Below are positions 1 to 5,223 of a stretch of DNA of 6,157 nucleotides, piece after piece (positions within the stretch are counted from its first letter, which is position 1; every line of letters starts with the position of its first letter). The notes under the pieces are model-generated. The model made no database searches. It saw only the letters and a list, made by a program, of their open reading frames with translations, and was not told the DNA's origin. The position numbers were made by a program, and so were the translations under genes. The stretch is from Smithella sp. (lineage in GTDB: Bacteria; Desulfobacterota; Syntrophia; Syntrophales; Smithellaceae), in NCBI GenBank assembly GCA_012797505.1, contig JAAZOZ010000144.1:1-6157 (forward strand). Direction: 5' to 3'.

Positions 1-398
1 CCCTGATCGTCAATGACCCGGGAGCTTTCCCCGACCGCGTGGGCATTCCGGCGGGGCATCCGCCGCTGACGTCCTTTCTGGGCGTACCGCTCAAAGACGA
101 GGGAAAGACCATCGGGATGATCGCGCTGGCCAACCGCGCGGGCGGCTATACCGGCGAACAAAGGGAGGATCTGGAGGAACTGGCGGTCTCCCTGGTGGAA
201 GCCCTGCGGCGCAACAAGGCGGAAGAAGAAGTCAGGAAAATGAATTTGGAATTGGAAAAGCGCGTCGTCGAGCGGATGGAGGATCTGGCGGCCAAAACGG
301 CCGAACTGGAGCGCATCAACCGCGTCTTTGTTGACCGCGAATTGAAAATGCGGGAGCTCAAGGCCCGGATCGCAGAGCTGGAAAAGAAAGAAGGGTAA
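1..398 (+). CDS. GAF-domain sensor protein, C-terminal part (5' truncated)
   Basis: The reading frame is already open at base 3 and gives 131 visible residues, so the true start lies upstream; the GTG at 39 is inside the GAF fold and is not a credible start. Visible residues 1-70 match the second half of a GAF domain: an NDP motif near the beginning, then GHPPLTSFLGVPL (18-30), a G-x-x-IGMIALAN strand and GGYT before the final helix. GAF domains bind small ligands or act as dimer/signalling modules; no ligand can be assigned here. Residues 72-131 form a charged coiled coil (MNLELEKRVVER, about 80-91) ending in the tail NRVFVDRELKM-RELK (106-120) shared with the next two proteins. No kinase, GGDEF or other output domain follows, so the protein ends as a sensor/adaptor unless output lies upstream. 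The stop is 1 nt before the next ATG, indicating co-translation. Confidence 0.88.
   Translation, partial: LIVNDPGAFPDRVGIPAGHPPLTSFLGVPLKDEGKTIGMIALANRAGGYTGEQREDLEELAVSLVEALRRNKAEEEVRKMNLELEKRVVERMEDLAAKTAELERINRVFVDRELKMRELKARIAELEKKEG
318..386 (+). repeat. Shared C-terminal tail module, copy 1 (GAF protein)
   Basis: This stretch encodes 23 residues beginning NRVFVDRELKM-RELK and ending IAELEK. It matches the ends of the two following proteins: 19 of 23 residues are identical to copy 2 and 16 of 23 to copy 3. It sits at the extreme C-terminus, followed only by KEG. Confidence 0.85.
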
Positions 399-399
399 A

Positions 400-2268
400 A
401 TGATTTACCTTGATCTGATTCAGAATCTGGCGCTTCTGGTGGCTCTGAGCGTTGTGTCCGCATTCATCGACAGGCGATGGCCGCGGCACACCCGCGCCGG
501 AGCATTGCTGCAGGGCGTTGTTTTCGGCGCCGCGGCCGTTGTGGGCATGCTCCGCCCGCTCGACATGGGAGGCGGACTGATTTTCGACGGCCGCTCGGTC
601 ATGCTCAGTCTGTGCGCTCTCTTTTTCGGTCCTTTGGCGGCGGCCGTGGCGGGTCTGATGACGCTGATCTGCCGTATCAGTATGGGGGGAGTGGGATTGA
701 TTATGGGAATTCTGACAACCCTTTCCTCCATGACGATTGGGCTGGTCTTTTTTTACCGATGCAAGCCTCTGCTCACTCCCCCATCCACAATGCTTCTCTA
801 CGCAATGGGTCTGGCCGTCCACGCCGCCGTGGCGGCTCTGATGTTCACGCTGCCGGGAGATCTGGCCTGGAACACCTTCAAAAACCTTGCTCTGCCCATC
901 CTCCTGCTTTTTCCGCTGGCCACGCTGCTGGCGGGAAAAATTCTTTCGGATCATCTTTCAATGCTGCAGTCCGCCTCGGCTCTTTCGGAAAGCGAAGAGC
1001 GCTACAAGCTTTTGTTCGAAGCCAGCCTCGACGGGGTGCTGCTGACGGCGCCCAACGGCCGGATTTTCTCTGCCAACCCCGCTCTCTGCCGTCTGCTGGG
1101 CCGCAGCGAAGAGGAAATAATCGCCCTGGGGCGCGGCGGCGTCGTGGACCGGGAAGATCCGCGACTCGCTGAGGCGCTCGCCGAACGGGATCGGACGGGA
1201 AAATTTGCGGGCGAATTGACAATGATCCACAAGGAAGGGACCAAAATTCCCGTGGAAATCACGACAGCCGTTTTTAAAGACCGCTTCGGGCAGGCCCGCA
1301 CCAGCATGATCATCCGCGACATCACCCGGCGCCTCCAGGAGGAAGAGCCCCTGAAAAAACTGCAAGCGCTGCTTGCCGAAACACAGCGGTTGAGCAAAAT
1401 CGGCGGCTGGGAATGCGATTTGACAACCGGCCTAAGCCGGTGGACGGAAGAAGTCTATAAAATCTACGGCATTTCTCCCGACGCTCAGCTCAGCGCGGAA
1501 GATGCGATGGATTTTTACGCGCCCGAGGATCGGCCGGTCATCGCAGCGGCTTTCCGGCGCCTGCTGGAAACGGGCGAATCCTACAATCTGAATCTCAAAT
1601 TCAACAACGCATCGGGCGAACCGCTCCGGGTGCGCACCAGCGGGCAGGCCGAATGGAAGGATGGAAAAATCGTTCGCGTCTTCGGCCATATCATGGACAT
1701 CACCGAACGAGCGCGAATGGAAGACGCCCTCAGGGAAAGCGAGGAACTTTTCCGCAACCTTTTCATGCGCCACGAGGCGGTCAAATTGATTCTCGACCCG
1801 GAGACGGGAGACATCATCGACGCCAACAATGCCGCCGAGAAATTTTACGGATGGTCCCGCGAGCAGCTCTTAACGATGAAAATCTTCGACATCAACACGC
1901 TGACGCAGGCTGAAATCCGGAAGGCATTGCAAACGGTCAAGGATCAGAAACGCACGCGCTTTCAGTTCCGTCACCGCCGGGCGGACGGCGCCATCCGCGA
2001 CGTCGAAATTTTCAGCAGCCGGATCGATGTCAAGGGGAAGCCGCTTCTGCATTCGATCATCACGGATATCAGCGAACGCAAGGCCGCGGAGATCCGGATG
2101 CTTCAAATCAACGAGGAGCTCGAACAAAAGGTTCAGCAGCGGACGGCCGAGCTTACCAGGACCATCGCCCAGCTCGAGGAGACCAACCGCGTCTTTGTCG
2201 GCCGGGAGCTGAAAATGGCCGAGCTTAAAAAACGGATCGAGGAGCTCGAAAAAAGCGGCAAATCATAA
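400..2268 (+). CDS. Membrane sensor: 5TMR-LYT domain plus three PAS domains, no output domain
   Basis: This 622-aa protein begins with about six hydrophobic segments (roughly 4-24, 36-55, 67-90, 98-118, 130-150, 159-182). They carry the LytS-type 5TM signature: DGR at 63-65, FFGP at 75-78 and a MGGVG motif at 95-99. That identifies the 5TM-5TMR_LYT sensor family, known from LytS-like kinases and some GGDEF proteins. Three PAS domains follow at about 197-312, 330-445 and 447-565, ending in PAC-type strands MIIRDITRR, GHIMDITER and SIITDISER. The middle one (KIGGWECDLTTG) is PAS_3-like. A coiled coil (568-595) leads to the C-terminal tail NRVFVGRELKMAELKK (596-611). There is no H-box, ATPase, GGDEF or EAL domain, and the stop codon is normal rather than a visible frameshift, so this is probably a genuine output-less sensor. 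ATG at 400 is chosen because the first membrane helix starts immediately; an AAGGG lies 4 nt upstream. Ligand unknown. Confidence 0.9.
   Translation: MIYLDLIQNLALLVALSVVSAFIDRRWPRHTRAGALLQGVVFGAAAVVGMLRPLDMGGGLIFDGRSVMLSLCALFFGPLAAAVAGLMTLICRISMGGVGLIMGILTTLSSMTIGLVFFYRCKPLLTPPSTMLLYAMGLAVHAAVAALMFTLPGDLAWNTFKNLALPILLLFPLATLLAGKILSDHLSMLQSASALSESEERYKLLFEASLDGVLLTAPNGRIFSANPALCRLLGRSEEEIIALGRGGVVDREDPRLAEALAERDRTGKFAGELTMIHKEGTKIPVEITTAVFKDRFGQARTSMIIRDITRRLQEEEPLKKLQALLAETQRLSKIGGWECDLTTGLSRWTEEVYKIYGISPDAQLSAEDAMDFYAPEDRPVIAAAFRRLLETGESYNLNLKFNNASGEPLRVRTSGQAEWKDGKIVRVFGHIMDITERARMEDALRESEELFRNLFMRHEAVKLILDPETGDIIDANNAAEKFYGWSREQLLTMKIFDINTLTQAEIRKALQTVKDQKRTRFQFRHRRADGAIRDVEIFSSRIDVKGKPLLHSIITDISERKAAEIRMLQINEELEQKVQQRTAELTRTIAQLEETNRVFVGRELKMAELKKRIEELEKSGKS
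2185..2253 (+). repeat. Shared C-terminal tail module, copy 2 (LytS-type/PAS sensor)
   Basis: This stretch encodes NRVFVGRELKMAELKK followed by RIEELEK, at residues 596-618 of the sensor. Twenty of 23 residues are identical to copy 3. By my count 55 of 69 bases agree with copy 3; eight of the eleven differing codons are synonymous, which points to selection on the protein rather than a recent DNA duplication. Confidence 0.85.
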
Positions 2269-2284
2269 GCGACGCGTGAAGGAC

Positions 2285-2294
2285 AGGAAGGGAG
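2285..2294 (+). promoter_or_regulatory. Shine-Dalgarno region for the receiver-tail gene
   Basis: The purine run AGGAAGGGAG ends 11 nt before ATG 2306. The spacing is long but usable, and the run lies downstream of the alternative GTG at 2276, so it can only serve the ATG. This supports the shorter 217-aa product. It lies in the 37-nt gap after the preceding stop codon, the largest non-coding stretch in the window. Confidence 0.55.
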
Positions 2295-2305
2295 AAAAAG
2301 CAGCC

Positions 2306-2959
2306 ATGGCAACCAAGCGAATTCTGATTGTGGATGACAAGGATGAGAATCGCTACCTCCTGCAGGCGCTCCTGCAGGGCAGCGGCTATGAGGTTTTCAC
2401 CGCCGTTCACGGCGCGGACGCCCTGGAGAAAGCCCGTCAAGACCCGCCGGATCTGATCATCACCGACATTCTGATGCCGGTCATGGACGGATTCGCGCTT
2501 TGCCGCGCCTGGATGAAAGACGAACGCCTCCAATCCATCCCCCTGATCTTTTACACCGCCACCTATACCGATGAACGGGACCGGGAATTCGCGCTCTCCC
2601 TCGGAGCCCGTCATTTCATTGTCAAGCCCGCGGAGCCGGACGATTTCATGGCGGTCATCCACGGCGTCTTTGAGTCCCTGGAGCAACCGACCGCCGCACC
2701 GGAAGGCAAGCTTGAGGAAGCGTCCGAAGAATCCGTTTACCTCAAGCAATACAATGAAGTGCTCATCCGGAAGCTGGAGGGCAAAATGGAGCAGTTGGAA
2801 AAACTCAACCAGGATCTGGAAAAGAAAGTCGCCCAGCGGACGGCCCAATTGAAGGAGTCCCTGGAACGCCTGGAAGAGCTGAACCGCGTTTTCGTCGGAC
2901 GGGAGCTGAAAATGGCCGAGTTGAAAAAGAAAATTGAAGACCTGGAAAGAAAAGGCTGA
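2306..2959 (+). CDS. Receiver (REC) protein with C-terminal coiled-coil tail
   Basis: The 217-aa product has a complete N-terminal response-regulator receiver domain (about 4-125). Acidic pocket D10-D11, phosphoacceptor D54 (in TDILMPVMDG), switch residue T84 (FYTATYTDERD) and K107-P108 are all present, so it should accept phosphate. A mostly helical charged region follows (about 145-217), including LNQDLEKKVAQRTAQL (167-182) and the tail NRVFVGRELKMAELKK (193-208). There is no DNA-binding or enzymatic output domain. I prefer ATG 2306, which puts the first beta strand (RILIVDD) at residue 5 as in typical receivers; an in-frame GTG at 2276 would add ten charged residues. It sits 37 nt after the sensor gene and 11 nt before the kinase gene. 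A likely role is a phosphorylation-controlled adaptor, phosphate sink or feedback element for the adjacent kinase; this role is inferred. Confidence 0.9.
   Translation: MATKRILIVDDKDENRYLLQALLQGSGYEVFTAVHGADALEKARQDPPDLIITDILMPVMDGFALCRAWMKDERLQSIPLIFYTATYTDERDREFALSLGARHFIVKPAEPDDFMAVIHGVFESLEQPTAAPEGKLEEASEESVYLKQYNEVLIRKLEGKMEQLEKLNQDLEKKVAQRTAQLKESLERLEELNRVFVGRELKMAELKKKIEDLERKG
2882..2950 (+). repeat. Shared C-terminal tail module, copy 3 (receiver protein)
   Basis: This stretch encodes NRVFVGRELKMAELKK followed by KIEDLER, at residues 193-215 of the 217-aa receiver protein. The differences from copy 2 are conservative (R/K, E/D, K/R). As in the other copies the module follows a charged coiled coil and ends the protein. 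Confidence 0.85.
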
Positions 2960-2963
2960 GGAG
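2958..2963 (+). promoter_or_regulatory. Strong Shine-Dalgarno site for the histidine kinase gene
   Basis: GAGGAG, overlapping the TGA of the preceding gene by two bases, lies 7 nt before ATG 2971. The spacing is close to ideal and the overlap with the stop codon favours translational coupling of the receiver-tail protein and the kinase. Confidence 0.75.
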
Positions 2964-2970
2964 CGCCGCC

Positions 2971-5223
2971 ATGACGCTGGACATGAGAACCGTCACAACC
3001 AGTTTGGTCATTACCGCTGTCATTTGCGTCGTCCTGATGGCGTCCTTCTGGTGGCAGAACCGCAAACGCTTTGAGGGGCTCCACCTATGGCTGCTCGTTT
3101 TTCTCCTTCATGCCCTGGGAATGATTCTCATTGCTTTACGCGGTTCCGTCTCGGACTGGGCGTCCGTTGTTCTGGCCAGTATTCTGCTGCTGGCCGGGAC
3201 GTTGCTGATGTACATTCTGTTTCTGAAGTTTATCGGAGAAAAAAAACGCCAGCTTCCCAATTACATCATCCTGATCCTGCTGTCTCTCGTTCAGGTTTAT
3301 TTTACCTTCATCCAGCCGAATCTGTCGGCGAGAATTTTCAATTTCTCCGCCGGTGTGCTGATTTTCACATCTCAAGCCGCCTGGAGCGCACTGTACCGCG
3401 TGCGCTCCGACCTGCGCCCTCTGACGCTGGGAATCGGTCTTGTCTTCAGCCTGGAATGCCTCATCAGCATCGTTCGCATGATCGATTGTCTGATCAACAC
3501 CCTGCATCCCACCGATTTTTTTCAATCCGGCTCCGTCAACGTTTTGTCTTTCATCGGCTATCAGACACTCTTGATTCTCCTGGCCTACAGCCTGACACTG
3601 ATGTTCAACAAACGTCTGCTTTGGAACATCGAGAAGCAGGAGGAGAAATTCTCCAAGATCTTTTACCTGTCTCCCAACGCCATCAACCTGACCAGACTGT
3701 CCGATGGCGTAATTCTGGAAGCCAATGAAAGTTTCTACCGGGCATCCGGTTATTCTCGGGAGGAAACCCTGGGCAAAAAGACGACCGACTTGCATCTGTG
3801 GGCCAGAGAGGAAGAACGCCTTCAGTTTGTCAGGGATTTAGCCAGAAACGGGAGCGTGCACAGCAGGGAATTTCTCTTCCGGATCAAGACGGGAGGAACC
3901 CTGACGGGCCTTTTTTCGGCAGGCATCATCGAGATCGACCGGGTAAAATACGCTCTGACCATATTGACGGACATCAGCGATCGCAAAAAAATGGAGGAAG
4001 AACTGAAAGCCGGCCGCGATTATCTGGAAAAAATGAACAATACCCTGGCGGACGCGCTGTTCGTGGGAAAATACCCGGAACAGGAGTTTGAATATTTAAA
4101 CGATGCCGCCGTCCGGTTATTCGGCTATTCCAGGCAGGAAATTGTGGGGAAAAGCAGCCTGCTGCTTTTTCCCGATGAAAAAGGATACCATCACAGCGGC
4201 GCCATTTTCGAGGAAACCATCGCGCATCAAAAGAGCATCGTTCGTTTTGAAACCACCCTGAAGAAGAAAAACGGGGAAATCTTCCCGGCGTTGCTCTCGG
4301 CGGCCTTTCTTGAGGAAAAAGGGGCGGTTGTCCGGTTTATCATCATTGTCCGGGATATTTCAGAACAAAAGCAAAATATCGAAGAGATTCATAAACTGAA
4401 CGAAAAACTGGAGAGTCGGGTTGCCGAGCGCACCGAGGCTTTGAGTGATATGCAGATGGCCCTTTTGAATCTGGTGGATGACCTTAACGAAAGCAGCCGG
4501 GAAATCTCCAGCGCCAATAAGTATCTGGAGGAAGTCAACCGGGAGCTGGCGGCCTTCAGCTACAGCGTCTCACACGATCTCCGGGCGCCGCTGCGCGCCA
4601 TCGACGGATTCAGCAATGCCCTCCTGGAAGACTACAGCGACCGGCTGGATGCGGAAGGCAAAATATACCTGGAAAAAATCCAGCACGCCGCGCAGCGGAT
4701 GAACCTGCTGATCGACGACTTGCTTGCCCTCTCGCGGGTGATGAAAGCCGACTTCTACCGGCAGAACTTCGATATCAGCGAGATGGTTCGAGAGATCGCA
4801 GCCGATTTTCAACAGCAAAGTCCATCGGGCAAACTGGAGCTGGTGATTCAGGACGGCGTCACCGTCAACGCGGACCAGCGCATGATGCGCATCGTCATGA
4901 CCAACCTGCTGGACAATGCCCGGAAATTCGCGGGGAAGCAGGAGAGGCCTCGCGTCGAATTCGGGTCTTTTGTCCAAAACGGCGACACGGTCCTCTTTGT
5001 CCGGGACAACGGCGTGGGATTCAACATGGCCTATGTCCACAAAATTTTTGAGCCTTTCGAACGCCTCCATCGGGCGGATGCGTTCCCGGGAACGGGAGTC
5101 GGCCTCGCGACGGTCCAGCGCGTCATCCAACGCCACAACGGCCGTATCTGGGCCGAAGCGGAAGAAGGAAAAGGCGCTGTTTTTTATTTCACCCTGGGAG
5201 ACTCAAAATGCCAAAACCGCTGA
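2971..5223 (+). CDS. Membrane PAS sensor histidine kinase (7TM-PAS-PAS-HisKA-HATPase_c)
   Basis: The 750-aa kinase starts with seven predicted membrane helices (about 9-28, 37-56, 64-88, 97-114, 121-141, 150-171, 190-213), with almost no large extracytoplasmic loop. I do not recognise the domain as MHYT, 7TMR-DISM or LytS type; it resembles unnamed seven-helix N-termini I recall from some GGDEF proteins. Two PAS domains follow (about 224-345 and 349-470; ends ILTDISDRKK and IIVRDISEQK), then a coiled coil (471-525) containing LNEKLESRVAERTEAL. The HisKA H-box SVSHDLRAPLRAIDGFS contains the phosphorylatable H535. HATPase_c shows the N-box NLLDNARKF (N649), the G1 box DNGVGF (679-684), FEPF and the G2 box GTGVGLA (707-713), so the kinase core is complete. 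There is no C-terminal receiver, so phosphate must go to a separate protein, most likely the overlapping downstream gene (D57), perhaps also the upstream receiver (D54). The stimulus is unknown. Confidence 0.95.
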   Translation: MTLDMRTVTTSLVITAVICVVLMASFWWQNRKRFEGLHLWLLVFLLHALGMILIALRGSVSDWASVVLASILLLAGTLLMYILFLKFIGEKKRQLPNYIILILLSLVQVYFTFIQPNLSARIFNFSAGVLIFTSQAAWSALYRVRSDLRPLTLGIGLVFSLECLISIVRMIDCLINTLHPTDFFQSGSVNVLSFIGYQTLLILLAYSLTLMFNKRLLWNIEKQEEKFSKIFYLSPNAINLTRLSDGVILEANESFYRASGYSREETLGKKTTDLHLWAREEERLQFVRDLARNGSVHSREFLFRIKTGGTLTGLFSAGIIEIDRVKYALTILTDISDRKKMEEELKAGRDYLEKMNNTLADALFVGKYPEQEFEYLNDAAVRLFGYSRQEIVGKSSLLLFPDEKGYHHSGAIFEETIAHQKSIVRFETTLKKKNGEIFPALLSAAFLEEKGAVVRFIIIVRDISEQKQNIEEIHKLNEKLESRVAERTEALSDMQMALLNLVDDLNESSREISSANKYLEEVNRELAAFSYSVSHDLRAPLRAIDGFSNALLEDYSDRLDAEGKIYLEKIQHAAQRMNLLIDDLLALSRVMKADFYRQNFDISEMVREIAADFQQQSPSGKLELVIQDGVTVNADQRMMRIVMTNLLDNARKFAGKQERPRVEFGSFVQNGDTVLFVRDNGVGFNMAYVHKIFEPFERLHRADAFPGTGVGLATVQRVIQRHNGRIWAEAEEGKGAVFYFTLGDSKCQNR
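5196..5200 (+). promoter_or_regulatory. Shine-Dalgarno site inside the kinase gene
   Basis: GGGAG lies 7 nt before ATG 5208 and is embedded in the last codons of the kinase gene. It fixes the start of the downstream REC-PAS-HD-GYP gene 16 nt before the kinase stop ends, an arrangement typical of translational coupling. Confidence 0.7.

Noticed and set aside
39..41. GTG as start of a short 119-residue GAF protein
   Set aside because: The frame is open upstream to the window edge and residues before it (NDP motif) continue the GAF fold, so the gene is truncated by the window, not short.
358..954. Reverse-strand open frame of about 198 codons opposite the LytS-type membrane domain
   Set aside because: It is very His/Gln/Arg-rich with no domain signature, and lies opposite well-supported membrane helices.
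1426..1441. Six-base perfect inverted repeat ACCGGC-CTAA-GCCGGT
   Set aside because: It is short, lies within a PAS domain coding sequence and has no T-run; such hairpins are expected by chance at this base composition.
2276..2305. Upstream GTG start that would extend the receiver protein by ten residues
   Set aside because: The added residues are charged and outside the receiver fold, no Shine-Dalgarno site is visible just upstream of it, and the purine run at 2285-2294 suits the ATG at 2306.
2185..2950. Copies 2 and 3 of the tail as a recent DNA duplication or mobile repeat
   Set aside because: Similarity is limited to the coding tail, most changes are at synonymous positions, and there are no flanking terminal repeats or target duplications.
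3136..3795. Reverse-strand open frame of about 219 codons opposite the kinase membrane and first PAS regions
   Set aside because: The translation is Gln/Asp-rich with no domain, a typical mirror of hydrophobic codons on the coding strand.
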